Assembly (NCBI GenBank): GCA_905221605.1
Contig: CAJNDS010002203.1
Coordinates: forward strand, 1 to 51,000
DNA from: Symbiodinium natans
Lineage: Eukaryota > Sar > Dinophyceae > Suessiales > Symbiodiniaceae
Direction of reading: 5' to 3'
DNA: 51,000 nt
Part shown: positions 30,050-40,227 of the stretch, piece by piece
Layout: each line of letters starts with the position of its first letter
Numbering within the stretch: position 1 is the first letter of the stretch
Position numbers and translations under genes: made by a program
Notes under the pieces: model-generated
The model's input: only the letters and a program-made list of their open reading frames with translations
What the model was told of the DNA's origin: nothing
Database searches by the model: none

Positions 30050-30175
30050 CCACACAAAAATTGGACGGAGGCGCGCGCTTCCAGATTGCCTCCTTGACCG
30101 AGGGGTCACGGTCCGGCTGGCGCGTGGTGGTGGTGCGGACCTCCGCGTTTGCTCATTGGCTTTTAAACTTTTCGT
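30050..30175. other. GC-rich island open on both strands
   Basis: The plus strand reads GARFQIASLTEGSRSGWRV. The minus strand after CGCGGAG reads VRTTTTRQPDRDPSVKEAIW. Both look protein-like and neither can be linked, so I do not choose. Confidence 0.25.
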
Positions 30176-30352
30176 CCCTAAACCCTAAACCCTAAACCCA
30201 AAACCCTAAATTTGCTCCTTGGCTATTCGTAGAGAATTCGGGAATTAAGGGCCCCTATTACTCACAAGGGCTCACCCAAAACACTCCAAACCCTAAACCC
30301 GAAACCCTGAAGCCCAAACCCCAGATCCTTCACTCGGGGGGGATATCAGATA

Positions 30353-30632
30353 CTCGTTGGTATGTTCCCTTATACCAACAGCCCTTAGTAGGGACTGTAA
30401 TAGGGGGTACGATAATCTAGACCCATCAGTAACCTAGGAATAAACAGGGTACCCTTTTTGGTGTTAAGGGGATTATAAGGGAACCCCAACCCTAAAAAAA
30501 GGAAATAAGGGCCTACTCCCCGTCCTTGTACTCCCCATTAAGGACCCTAAACCCTAAACCCTAAACCCTAAACCCTAAACCCTAAACCCTAAACCCTAAG
30601 CCCTTAGTATAGGGGGGGTACATCCCAAGATG
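30353..30632. mobile_element. Composite: M2 interrupted by M3 and a telomere-like array
   Basis: The left half of M2 (TATGTTCCCTTATACCAACAG, to about 30418) is followed by a full M3 (30419-30526: AGTAACCTAGGAATAAACAG ... GGGCCTACTCC). Then comes the M2 right half (CCCATTAAGGACC), itself split by (CCCTAAA)8 before CTTAGTATAGGGGG. Confidence 0.7.
30539..30600 (-). repeat. (CCCTAAA)8 array inside an M2 copy
   Basis: Perfect units inserted at AAGGAC|CCTAAA in the right arm of the element. Confidence 0.95.
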
Positions 30633-31500
30633 CAGCAAAAATTCCCGAGTTCCCTCCTGAGAGCTAAGAAGCTTAAAGGGCTCAAGCCTTCAGGATGCTA
30701 AGAGAAAAAACCCTAGAGGCAACGCTTAATCACATATCAGATACATATTATACATATAGGAAAAATCTCTTTATGTATATATATATATATGCATATATAT
30801 ATATATATAACTGTATACACTTAATTATTAATCTTAATATTCCTATTTGCTAATACTAGGTATTATTAAAACAATTATATTTGTCCATAAAGATTATGCA
30901 AAAACATGTGTCGATACCGTGCATGGTTCCTTGAGGCCAGGGAAACAGGCCCTCAGCTCTAAAGTCCCCAGCGTGGCGCACCTATGTTTGCGGAACTCTT
31001 GTGCGGGGACCCTGACCCTACCAAGATGATAAGCCAGTATTGGGCAAATGACCTAGTCTGTCTTGTGCTCTTCGAGCACTTGTGAAGAGCCCCCCCAAGA
31101 GGAAAAGGAAACAACACAAAAATAACAACTTGGTGAAGGTGGTGTTGGGCTAAGTCCGCACAATCCAACCCTACATCCTGAATCTAGAGAACGCACCTTA
31201 TACTGAAGCCCTTACACCTTCCCCCAAAAGATACATATTGGGTTTTGACTTATGGCAGAATACGTATACGCTGACTACACATCTCTGAATTGCTTGGAGT
31301 CGACTCCCTTGGATTTTCAGCGAAAGAAGAAAACCTTTGTTATCAAGGAATTATAAGGGAACCCCAACCCTAGAAAAAGGAAAGGGTTACTCCGGGTCCT
31401 TGTGATCCCTATTAAGGGCTGGTAGAAAACGGGGGAACATTTAGGATTTATATGGCTTGTAGGACTCCAAGAGCCCTGAAGACAAACTCTCAAAACCTTC
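30633..31500. other. Region without a confident gene
   Basis: It contains a TA microsatellite (30772-30810) in AT-rich sequence, a partial M3 (31340-31402, AACCCCAACCCTAGAAAAAGG) and a partial M2 right end (31407-31443). Frames at 30847-31029 and 30959-31168 lack splice support. Confidence 0.35.
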
Positions 31501-31502
31501 TA

Positions 31503-31569
31503 CCCTAAACCCTAAACCCTAAACCCTAAACCCTAAACCCTAAACCCTAAACCCTAAACCCTAAACCCT
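31503..31569 (-). repeat. (CCCTAAA)9 array
   Basis: Perfect units on the left of an island (31571-31660) that is open on both strands (plus: SSRVTERLRDAAKTRSWGAQ). The right side of the island is TTTAGGG. Confidence 0.95.
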
Positions 31570-31660
31570 ACATGCCAACCCTCAGTAGCCGGGTGACTGA
31601 AAGGTTGCGTGACGCGGCGAAGACAAGAAGTTGGGGAGCGCAGGTCGCTGGCCTTCAGAT

Positions 31661-31880
31661 GGGTTTAGGGTTTAGGGGTTTAGGGTTTAGGGATTTAGGG
31701 TTTAGGGATTTAGGGTTGTTTTTTTGGCACCCGTCTCGCCACAGCAATGCGGGGTTTGAAGTAGGGCTTTAGGGTTTAGGGATTTAGGGTTTAGGGTTTT
31801 AGGGCTTTAGGGTTTTAGGGGTTTTAGGGGTTTTAGGGGTTTTGGGGTTTTAGGGTTTTAGGGCTAGAAGGGTTTCGCAA
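31661..31880 (+). repeat. Degenerate TTTAGGG/TTTTAGGG field
   Basis: TTTAGGG, GATTTAGGG and TTTTAGGGG variants, with a short unique segment in the middle. Confidence 0.8.
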
Positions 31881-32213
31881 GGCTTCCTTTTTGGGGACGA
31901 GGGCCTTGTTTTTTAGTTTAGCCTACCCAAAACCCTGAACCCTAAACCCAAAAACCTACTGTGTAGTTGGGGTTGTCTGGGGTTCAGGGTGGTTTTAGGG
32001 CTTCTGCTGCATGATCTTTGGGCCATGATATGAGGCTTAGGGGCGGGTTCAGGGCTTTTAGCGGGTTCAGGGCTTGTCAGGCTTTAAGGGTTGAGGGCTT
32101 GTAAGGGATCTGAAATATGGTAAGAATTTCCCGCACTCTCTGCGAAGAACCAGCTTTCCACCCAAGTTGCACTTGACTTTGCGGCTTTGGGGCTTTCGAG
32201 GGGGGCCGAGAAC

Positions 32214-32297
32214 CCTAAACCCTAAACCCTAAACCCTAAACCCTAAACCCTAAACCCTAAACCCTAAACCCTAAACCCTAAACCCTAAACCCTAAAC
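32214..32297 (-). repeat. (CCCTAAA)12 array forming most of an intron
   Basis: Twelve perfect units. In RNA sense the preceding exon ends ATC and the array begins GTTTAGGG at once. The next coding-like segment starts about 20 bp beyond the array after TCGAAAG. Confidence 0.95.
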
Positions 32298-32597
32298 GAT
32301 CGACGCGCCAAGCTTCGATATCGGAGCAAGAAGGTCTGAACCCTAAAGCCCTGACCCCGAAGTCTTCGGAGGGTTTAGGAGGGCTTATAGGGTTTGTAGG
32401 GATTTATAGGGTTTATAGGGTTTTATAGAGTTTATAGCTGTTTACAGGGTTTTATAGGGTTATAGGGTTCAGGGCTGGGGTGTCTTCAGGCGTTCTCTAC
32501 CAAATCGCCCCTTCTTGACCAGGAGAATGTTTTCAAACTTCTGCTCGGCGATGATCTTCTCGTACATGCTGCATGGGGGCTGTGCCCATGAGTACTC
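32298..32597 (-). CDS. Gene G5 (partial): two linked exons, hypothetical
   Basis: Exon 32597-32501 (after TGTCAAG) reads EYSWAQPPCSMYEKIIAEQK and continues FENILLVKKGRF, with donor G|GTAGAG. Exon 32335-32298 (after GGTTCAG) completes the split codon (G+AC) and reads LLAPISKLGASI, with donor ATC|GTTTAGGG. The segment after YEKII resembles the N-terminal strand of crotonase-fold proteins by eye, but the spliced continuation does not give the expected LNRP motif, so I do not assign it. The intron between them contains degenerate TTTATAGGG repeats. A further segment after 32212 (phase 0, PQSRKVKCNLGGKLVLRREC) may be the next exon. Confidence 0.4.
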
Positions 32598-32639
32598 CTT
32601 GACAGAACAAAGGTTTAGGGTTTAGGGTTTAGGGTTCAG

Positions 32640-33225
32640 GGTTTAGGGTTCATCTCAAGCTCCGAAACATTTGAATATTTTCAGGTCAACGAGGTAAGCA
32701 CGAAACATGCATCCGCAACCGCAATGATCCACCTGGCGATGGCTGCGACGCCCCCAGAATCAGAGAGCCCAATGCCGATTGATGAGAGAACATGCCTTCA
32801 TACTTAGTGTTTTTGGCGTTTAGGGTAATAGGATATCTTGCTTAATGGCAGTTTCATTGCCAGACCCTGGCAGATGCCTTTCAGAAACATGAATGTTAGA
32901 ATGCACAACATGCTGCCAAGAAAGTAAGCCCGTTAGGTTTAGAGCATAGGGGCTCTAGAACCCAGAGAGCTGATCCAGGTGACCCAACTTACCTCACCAC
33001 TTGCTTTGTCTCTCAGGCATAGTTCAAGCCTCACACCCCAGAGCCCAATAACCCTTGAATTTAGCAAGAAGCCCCTGCATTCATAGTGCGAACACCTACC
33101 CTTAGCCTTAAACCCGAAATCACCCTGAACCCGAACCCTAAACCCTAAACCCTCTGCATGGTTTAGGGTATCTTTCGGAATGAAGGAGTATACTGAGCTC
33201 TTTGAAGGCATCCTAACTCCTCAGC
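32640..33225. other. Region without a confident gene
   Basis: On the plus strand TTTTCAG|GTCAACGAG|GTAAGC resembles a 9-bp micro-exon, followed by an open CIRNRNDPPGDGCDAPRI. On the minus strand a 90-codon frame (32939-33211) crosses telomere-like repeats. I cannot resolve either into a gene. Confidence 0.3.
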
Positions 33226-33227
33226 AC

Positions 33228-36200
33228 CAGTCGCGCCGATGTGTGGCCGAGGCTCCGGATACTTGGAGGTATCCTGGTGGGATCTGTGAAGCAATGGGCT
33301 TCTGAATCCTGTAGGGTTTAGGGTTTAGGGTTTAGGGTTTAGGGTTTAGGGTTTAGGGTTTAGGGTTCAGGGTTTAGGGTTTAGGGTTTAGGGTTTGGGG
33401 TTTAGGGTTTAGGGCTTCGGGTGGCTTGCCTGAATGCCGAAGGCAGCTTACGATGCACAGGTTTGTGACTTCTTGCCCTTAAGAGCCTAGGCCCATTGTT
33501 ACATACGACGGTTGTAGAACTCGTAGTATACTGCACTGTATTGTCTTGCAGTATACTAAACCCTAAACCCTAAACCCTAATATCGTACATATAGAACCTA
33601 TGCATCATATACATATGCAAGCGTCATCGCCGCGCATGTGGACTGTAAGCAGCCTGTCGTCCTCCCATGCCTGCCCAGCGTGCCCTAAAAACCCTATGTC
33701 CTAAACCCTAAACTCTAAACCCTACGAAACCCAATGGTCCTAAACCCTAAACCTTTTCTACGGAAGAGTTCTCAGCGCAGGGTAGGAAATCCTAACTTTT
33801 GTTTATTGTTGTGAAGGTATAAACTACCATTCTCGAACATATTCTGGACAACATGGGCATCTTCTAACCGTCGATATGCTTGAGGTCGCCGACAGACACT
33901 CTTGATTCTTATGCGAGTGAGAAGAATGAAGTGAAACGGGAGAAATAACGAAACAGCCGCATGACATCGCTTACATTTTGCTATAAATAAGCGCAGCAGT
34001 ATAAAGCAGACCATGAACTTTCAAGATTCTGAACGAGCACAAGATTCAAAGTATTACAAGCACAACCAATGCCATTTGATAAGTTCACGCTTTGACACAC
34101 GAAACATGAAATTCGGGCCCTCGCCCATTGCGCTCGCAAGCTTTCTTTCAGCGCAAAGAATAAAACACAAAAACACGATTGATATTTGGTACACCCCTGA
34201 ACCCTAAACCCTCAACCCTAAACACACTCTCTCTCTCTCTCGCTCTCTTTCGTTCTTTCTTTATCTCCTTTCTTTCTTTCTCTCTTTCTCTGTTTATATA
34301 TATATATATATATATATATCTCTCTCTCTCTCTCTCTTGCTCTCTCTCTCTTGCTCTCTCGTGCACGGCGGCGAAGCTGGGCCTTGTGAGTGAGGTCCTC
34401 TAATCCCCATCATCAAGCCTAGAAATGGCCTTTTTTAAAGGGGCTACAGGGTATATTGCCCGTCCTGGTGCTGGGATGGAAAGTATTCCTGAAAAGGATC
34501 TTCTTAGACCCAATTGGGGGGAAAAACGTCCCAAGGGCCTACCGATAGACCAGGGTTTAGGGTACGGGGCTTAGGGTTTAGGGTTTAGGGTTTAGGGTTT
34601 AGGGTTTAGGGTTTAGGGTTTAGGGTTTAGGGTTTAGGGTTTAGGGTTTAGGGTTTAGGGTTTAGGGTTTAGGGTTCCGCAACGCCAGGGCGGAGGAGAT
34701 CAAGGAAGTCACAAACCAAGTCTGAGAGGAGTTCGTGGGTCGGCGTATGAATCTCCTTCCCCTGCAAGTACCAAAATTTTTGGTTCCCTGTATGTTGGCA
34801 TGCTGTTTAATTTGTACATATGTGTTTTTGCGGCAGGGGATTGAAAGCTTTCAGCCACTGTATGGAAGGGAAGACGTAGCACTGGGGATTGTGAACCATT
34901 GATAGAGGAAGTTCTTCTTCGCCCTAAACCCTAAACCCTAATCCCTAAACCCGAAACCCTACACCAAGGCAGCTTTTCTCATGGCCCAGCCTCACGTGGA
35001 CGCTCCAGGCAGCTTCTGATCGTGCTGCCGAGATGAGGCTTCAGATACTTCAACCTGGCTTTTAATTTTGGTTCTGAAGGAGCCTGTTTAGGTTTTAGAG
35101 TTTTAGGGTTTATGAGGATCAGGGTTTAGGCGTTAGCTCCTACTTCATGTCGCACGCGAAAGTTCCACGAACTGACAACGTTAAGCCGAGTGGCACTCCC
35201 CTTGGCCTACATCACAAAAAATGTCCTAACCCTCTGGGGTATCTTACAGAAACATCGGGTACCAACAGATGTTGTGTACTCATCCGAGGTGCATGGTGTC
35301 GCGGTAGAACCACATCGGGATCTTCGTGCCTCAGGCTCTCAGCATGCCATCCCATTGCAAATCGCGCAGACGGGAGTCTGCATGGGAGTCTGCACAAGCC
35401 GGATGCATGAATCATGAACAGGCTGCAGTAGTTTCCATACCAGAAGTGGGTGAAGTGCCGAGGGCACGAGTTCGGGATTTTCACCTTCAGGGAGTGCGCG
35501 CGCGATTGCAGCGATCTGCAGGCCACATGATCGAGTTTGGGCAAGTGGGTTTACGAAAATAGGGGTACTCCCAATACTATTTTGGGGTATGTTCAGGGTG
35601 CCCCTATTTGGGGATTTACCCAAGTTTCGGCTGTTCGGGTTGGCAGCCTCACAACGGCATTGCTCTAGGGGTGCCTCATCACAACCATAGCAACGGATCG
35701 TATACCCATGATGTGGGGGTCGTGCGAACGGTCCTGGATTAAGCAGCGAAATGACACGGCTACACTTAGGTTGTCACCCTATCATGTAAAAGTTGCTACA
35801 AAATACTCATGAATACGACCCTGAGTTTCAGGGGAACAACCAAACCTGAAGCCCTGAACCCAGCTCGGTACATGGTACACGGTACAAAGAGAATCCAGCT
35901 CGTCCTTTGAAACAGGGGTAGGGGATGGTTGACAGCCAAAGATTGTAAACAAAAGCACAAACTTGTCTTGGCAACGGGTTGACATTCCCCCCCCCCCCCC
36001 CGCCCCCCCCATATGGCTCGGCCCTAAACTCTAAACCCTAAAGCCTAAACCACGCTCAACCCCAAACCGCACGTCAGGGCTGTTCTGGATTCGGCCCCCG
36101 TTTCAATTTCTGAGCCCCTCCTTCTTCAAGGACATCCTGTATTTGTAGGTTTCTTAAGGGGGGAGGGGGGGGGTTTCAAATGGGGTATGCAACCCAAGGT

Positions 36201-37242
36201 TCCCCAATACTCCCCACTACTCCCTAAGCTTTCCCCCTCCCTTAAGAACCCTATTAATGTAATATGGGGGGATGTCCTAAAAATAGGGCACCCTTTCAGA
36301 GAGGTGGGGGGGGGGGGGGTGAAGCTTCCTTTATGATGCTCTTACCCTAAACCCTAAACCCTAAACCCTAAGGTTTTGGGGGAAGGAGGGGGGGGGGGGG
36401 TGCCCTATCCCAATTTGACTTGGCAGCCCAGGAGCCATTATTATCGCAAGAGCACCCCTTTTTCGGGTTGGTTCTACTGTATAAGGGAACCTTGAACCAA
36501 ACAGTCCTAAACCAGACGCCCCAACCCCTAAACCCTAAACCCCAAACCCTAAACCCTACACTCAAAAAAGGGAGATGGGTACCACTGGGCGACCCAAGTT
36601 GAAGTGCACACCTCATTCACCAAGTCCGACTCCGGCATCGCCAGCCGTTCCGGAAAATCCAACAGCCCGATCCTGACCAAAGAGGGGGGGTTTAGGGTTT
36701 AGGGTTTAGGGCACCAGCTTCTTTGTATGTGAAGCTGAATTAGCTGAATCTCCTGAACTTGTAAGTCGTGAAGCGGTTTAGGATCAACCCTCTGAAAAAT
36801 ATTCCTGAACATGACCCCCTTAAACCCAATAACGGGAAAATCAAGGTGTTCCAAAAGGGCCTACCAAGCTTAAAAAGGGACAGGACAATTACCCTAAACC
36901 CTAAACCCAAAACCCTCAACCCTAAAGCGTAAACCCTAATCCCCGATGGCTGCGGGGGGTCCGCTGCTTTGTGGTTTTGGGATGCTTCGTGGCCTTCAGT
37001 AGACTTCCCCAATCAGAACTGAACATCCGGAAGTCAATCTGAAGCCCTCAACTCAAACCTAAAGCCCAGAAGCCTCCCTAAACCCCAAACCCTAAACTCC
37101 AATAGCTTCAGACTGCGCGGCTGATGGCTGTAGGCCCGAGTGTTGTTCTGGTGCGGTGGGAACCGCGCGTCCACCACGTGGCAGAGGCGGGCGAAGACCA
37201 AGGCGTTGCTAATCTGCTGGAGGTGATTTCCTTCGTCCAAGT
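33228..37242 (-). CDS. Gene G6 (partial): hypothetical protein, four linked exons
   Basis: The exons are 37242-37098 (starts LDEGNHLQQISNALVFARL and contains VVDARFPPHQNNTRAY), 36672-36612 (IGLLDFPERLAMPESDLVNE), 35054-34996 (VEVSEASSRQHDQKLPGAS) and 33283-33228 (SHQDTSKYPEPRPHIGAT). Junctions fit: GA+G gives Glu, then phase 0, then AC+A gives Thr. Donors are GTTTAG, GTGTGC, GTGAGG and GTGCTG. The first donor is made by the start of a TTTAGGG tract. Introns hold M5 (36790-36872), M4 (36419-36598), M6 (35548-35627) and a long TTTAGGG array (34562-34674). Start and stop are not found. The first exon looks like a globular, conserved sequence, but I do not recognise it. Confidence 0.5.
33306..33413 (+). 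repeat. (TTTAGGG)14 array
   Basis: Fourteen units with one TTCAGGG and one TTTGGGG, in the G6 intron 5' of exon 33283 in RNA sense. Confidence 0.95.
33560..34210. other. AT-richer region with two weak frames
   Basis: A minus frame 34014-33772 starts ATG (MVCFILLRLFIAKCKRCHAA) and runs 80 codons to a stop. It lies inside a G6 intron on the same strand. A 64-codon plus frame starts at 34013. Neither has further support. Confidence 0.25.
34222..34362 (+). repeat. (CT)n-(TA)n-(CT)n microsatellite
   Basis: CT and CTTT runs, a central (TA)13, then CT runs. Confidence 0.95.
34480..34547. mobile_element. M5 element
   Basis: It contains GTATTCCTGAAAAGGATC, CCAATTGGGGGGAAAAACG and TCCCAAGGGCCTACCGA. 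Confidence 0.7.
34562..34674 (+). repeat. (TTTAGGG)15 array
   Basis: Fifteen perfect units within a G6 intron. Confidence 0.95.
35190..35560 (+). other. Coding-like plus-strand segment inside a G6 intron
   Basis: Two overlapping frames are protein-like: 35190-35417 (contains HRVPTDVVYSSEVHGVAVEP, with ATCTTACAG and GAG|GTGCAT around part of it) and 35326-35562 (contains NHEQAAVVSIPEVGEVPRAR). The second stops in the M6 element. A minus frame is open as well. A nested plus-strand gene is possible; I cannot settle the structure. Confidence 0.3.
35548..35627. mobile_element. M6 element
   Basis: GGGTTTACGAAAATAGGGG on the left and CCCCTATTTGGGGATTTACCC on the right are inverted repeats. Confidence 0.8.
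36140..36315. other. Palindrome-like region with G runs
   Basis: TTTCTTAAGGGGGGAGGGG (about 36150) and CCCCCTCCCTTAAGAACC (about 36231) are inverted, enclosing CCCAATACTCCCC. It could be another short foldback element, with a G run at 36305-36319. Confidence 0.45.
36419..36598. mobile_element. M4 element with an internal CCCTAAA tract
   Basis: The left end CTTGGCAGCCCAGGAGCC and right end ACTGGGCGACCCAAG are clear inverted repeats, flanked by TTGA on both sides (possible 4-bp duplication). About five CCCTAAA-like units (36524-36560) sit between CTTGAACCAAAC and AAAAAAGGGAGATGGGTACC. Confidence 0.8.
36790..36872. mobile_element. M5 element
   Basis: GAAAAATATTCCTGAACATG, CCAATAACGGGAAAA and GGGCCTACCAAGCTT: the most complete M5 copy, within the first G6 intron. 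Confidence 0.75.
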
Positions 37243-37393
37243 CTTATAGCATGATTCTTTTTTCTACCCAGAGCTTCTCAAAAGAAACCCTAAACCCGAA
37301 ACCCTAATCTTCAAAAAAGGTCTAAGGGTATCTGGGCTTTCTTTTGAGTAGTTCTGAAGATGCCAACTGCGCTACGAAACGCCCAATGTTGTT

Positions 37394-37890
37394 TTAAGCC
37401 GAGCGATCTCTGGCGCGGCTTAGCGCGCATTCCCTAACAGCCCAAAACAACACTCTGCCAAACCCTGGCAGCGAGCCCACGAATCTTTGATGAAGTGTCC
37501 TACCCTAAACGGTGTAAGGGCTTCTTGTTCGGAACCTGAAAAGTATATTGCTTTGATAAGGGCAAATTGTGGTACCTAAGCCTTTTTTGCAACTGGGCTT
37601 GAGGACTAGCCAGATTCATCTCCGAGCATCAGCATCTCACCCCATCGTCACAATGTGAAGGCAAGAAGCACAAGCATCATCCTCCCTCGTACCCTAAGCC
37701 TAAACCCTAAACCCTAAACCCTAAACCCTAAACCCTAAACCCTAAACCCTAAACCCCAAACCCTAAACCCTAAACCCTAAACCCCTACACTGGCATGGAA
37801 GAACAAAAAAGCGCATCTCCTTGCCACCCTGGACTCCGAGGCGGCCATTCCAAGTGTTGACAGTGACCATGGGTGGACAGTTGTCCTTGC
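37394..37890 (-). CDS. Gene G7 (3' end): hypothetical protein, two linked exons
   Basis: Exon 37890-37791 (after GTATCCCAG) reads KDNCPPMVTVNTWNGRLGVQ and continues to MRFFVLPC. Its donor is CA|GTGTAGGG, running straight into TTTAGGG repeats. Exon 37484-37394 (after ATCAAAG) completes CA+A (Gln), reads FVGSLPGFGRVLFWAVRECA and stops at TAA. The hydrophobic FFVLPC then FVGSLPGFGRVLFWAV continues smoothly across the junction. The 306-bp intron is largely a telomere-like array. The family is not recognised; earlier exons are not identified. Confidence 0.5.
37687..37788 (-). repeat. (CCCTAAA)13 array
   Basis: About thirteen units filling the first third of the G7 intron in RNA sense. Confidence 0.95.
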
Positions 37891-37909
37891 CTGGGATACG
37901 TCAAGAAGG

Positions 37910-37995
37910 GGTTTAGGGTTTGGGGTTGGGGTTTAGGGTTGAGGGTTTGGGGTGTGGGGTTTAGGGCTTAGGATTTGGGGTTTGGGGTTTGGGGA
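37910..37995 (+). repeat. TTTAGGG/TTTGGGG field
   Basis: About ten variant units upstream of the G7 exon in RNA sense. Confidence 0.85.
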
Positions 37996-38094
37996 TTTTT
38001 GGCGCCGGAATACTGGTCGAAGTGCTCAGCAAGTCTCCGACAACACTCTCACTGGATCTGTCACTCTCAGGGAGCGTTATTTTAAGGTTTTAAT

Positions 38095-38226
38095 GTTTAG
38101 GATTCGGGGTACTTGGGTACTTATAACCCCCAGTTCAATTGTAAGTCTACTCATAACCTACCTAGAGGACTTCTAGGTTATAAGTACAGTTCTAAGTGGG
38201 GCTCTAAGTACCCCTGATCCTCCAAG
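38095..38226. mobile_element. M7 palindromic element, copy 2
   Basis: TTCGGGGTACTTGGGTACTT on the left and AAGTACCCCTGATCCTCC on the right are inverted. The centre repeats ACCTAGAGGACTTCTAGGTT. Confidence 0.75.
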
Positions 38227-38561
38227 TAGACAGGGAGGCAGGGGTTTAGGGAGCTTAGGGTGTTAGGGTGAGTTCAGGGTTTAGGGAACTTAGGGGATTT
38301 GGGGGTTCAGGGTTTGGAAGTTTAGAATAGGGTTTAGGGTGTGTTCCGGGTTGAGGGTGAGTGAAGCTTCGGGAATGTAGGGTTCTTAGGGGCGCGTGAA
38401 ATTTCAGGAATTGACGGTTCTGAGGGGTGAGCCTAGTTTAAGGAATTTAGGCTCTCAGGGGTGGGAGCAGCAGCTGTCGCTCGGGTGGAGGGATCGATCC
38501 CCCCCCCTTCCCCCCTCCCCCCGTTATAAACCCTTAAAGCCCTCCCTTAAACCCTGAACCC

Positions 38562-38815
38562 ATGTTCTTCGGAGACACCACACCGCAGCAGTACCCGGCC
38601 GGACACAGCGGACACACCCCGAACGCGCGTGCATGCCTAGTCCTTTTTGATAGAATGGGGATGTGCCCTCGTGATGAACATTGGATCGAATTGAAAACGG
38701 CGGTGTGCCTACCGAGAATTAGCCTAACTTTCGAATGCTTCTTGTGTCGGAAGAGCTCCACTGCTCGTGATTCGGCCATTGTGCGAGCTGCTCTGGCAAG
38801 CCCCCCCTGAATCTC
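38562..38815. other. Segment open on both strands, about 82 codons
   Basis: The plus strand starts ATG (MFFGDTTPQQYPAGHSGHTP) and the minus strand starts ATG (MAESRAVELFRHKKHSKVRL). Both frames run about 80 codons without repeats and look protein-like. One is probably a gene fragment; I cannot choose. Confidence 0.3.
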
Positions 38816-38865
38816 AGGAATCTACCACGAATTCACATAAGCGGACATCCTTTCCAAGGGGAAGA

Positions 38866-38946
38866 CAGAGAAAGAGAGACTGAGAGAGGGAGAGAGAGGG
38901 ACAGAGAGAGAGAGAGAGAGAGACAGAGAGAGCGAGAGAGAGGCAA

Positions 38947-38981
<35 letters not shown>

Positions 38982-38982
38982 A
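38866..38982 (+). repeat. (GA)n microsatellite
   Basis: GAGAGA and GGGAGAGA runs with occasional CAGAGA. Confidence 0.95.
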
Positions 38983-39029
38983 TTGGACGTTGAGACGAGG
39001 AATATCAGAGAACAGACTGAACCCACCTA

Positions 39030-39255
39030 AAAACCTAAAAACCCTAAACCCTCATGGTTTGCGCTTCGACGGCTCAGGGGTCCATCCAAGGAGCTCCGCT
39101 CGACTTGAATCGATCTCGTTGCCCGCTGTAGCCACGCATCGCCAGCGCTCTTCCTGACGTTCTGGCAGTACACTCGGAATGGGAGTTTCCATCTCTTGCC
39201 CCCCACCCCCCAGAGGCTCCCGAATGTTCGGGACACTCGCAACTGTAGCAAGTCC
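39030..39255 (-). CDS. Weak candidate exon
   Basis: After GTTGCGAG the minus strand is open in two frames, one reading SRTFGSLWGVGGKRWKLPFR then VYCQNVRKSAGDAWLQ. It ends at a CCCTAAA tract. It overlaps the start of a segment duplicated at 48.4 kb. Confidence 0.25.
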
Positions 39256-39257
39256 TT

Positions 39258-39515
39258 GGGCTCCATGTCCAAGACAGTTTCAGGACTGAAGGGCTCAGTA
39301 CTTCTGAAGGCAGCGGCCTTAGGTCTTTGCTGCCTTAAGCTCTAGCTGTTGCCCTGGTTCAGTGATTTCAGCGGCCTTGCACCAAAAACCCAGGCCAGAG
39401 ACACTCACAAAGCTCACTACACTCACAACACCCTCAGCTCCAAACCGTAAATAGCCCGCGAAACATTGGGGTTTCCGAAACTAGGGGGTTGTCTTATTGG
39501 GCCTCGACTCTCAGT
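39258..39515 (+). repeat. Dispersed duplication, copy A (partner 48418-48655)
   Basis: TTTCAGGACTGAAGGG, TTCTGAAGGCAGC, CACCAAAAACCCAGGCCAGA and CCCGCGAAACA occur in the same order in both copies, with small indels. The duplication carries the left end of an M6 element with it. Confidence 0.85.
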
Positions 39516-39673
39516 TTCGCTCAGAGGCTTGAGGTCTAGGGCTTGAGGTTTAGGGTTTTGGGGTTTAGGGTTTAATTAGGGTTTAATTAGGGTGTAGAGG
39601 GGTTATTATTATACGGGAATCCTACCATTTGGGATCTATTTTGGGGGTCCCCTATTTTCGTAAACCCCCAAAC
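39473..39673. mobile_element. M6 element split by a TTTAGGG-type insert
   Basis: The left end is GGTTTCCGAAACTAGGGGG and the right end CCCCTATTTTCGTAAACCCC. Between them, 39510-39595 carries TTTAGGGTTTAATTAGGG-like sequence absent from other copies. Confidence 0.7.
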
Positions 39674-40200
39674 CCTAAACCCTAAACCCTAAACCCTAAG
39701 AGTTTCGGCAACAGCCATGAAATTCAGTGCCAGGTCGCCACCAGACTGCAAACCATTGACAAACTTTTAGGGTTTAGGGTTTAGGGCTTAGGGCTCTGAT
39801 ACTCCTCTTAGAACCTTAATAAAAACAACCTTTTTGAATCATTCCCTATTGGGTTTTATCTAAACAAAAAAGAAAAAGTAAAACCTAGGGTTATAGTATT
39901 GCCCTTCAAGAGAGGTTTCGTAGCGCTGGGCTCCTAAACCTTATAAACCCTAACCCTAAACCCTACACCCTAAACCCCAAACTTATAAACCCTAAACCCT
40001 AAACACATCGCGTAGCTAAGCTTCGCCGGCGCCGTTTCCGCCAGGGTTGTGGAAGCGTCGGGGCTCGACTGGGCATCCTGGGCGTTTTCTCTCGTCGGGA
40101 CCATGCGGGAAAGCAGGCAAATGCAATCTTGAAGTGATCCCCGCCTCCTATTACCAAGCCCCCTAAATTCATGCAAATATCTCTGTATCGTCTATAGCTA
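39674..40200. other. Region without a confident gene
   Basis: It contains short CCCTAAA tracts (39668-39698, 39945-40008) and one TTTAGGG tract (39768-39795). The 121-codon frame 39999-40364 is mostly poly-P from the following G tract. Confidence 0.35.
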
Positions 40201-40227
40201 CGATAAGAAAGGATCTTCAAGTTTGTT

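Noticed and set aside
32501-32597. Enoyl-CoA hydratase (crotonase) N-terminus
   Set aside because: YEKII and FENILLVKKGR look similar, but the phase-matched next exon lacks the expected LNRP motif and no other crotonase motif is near.
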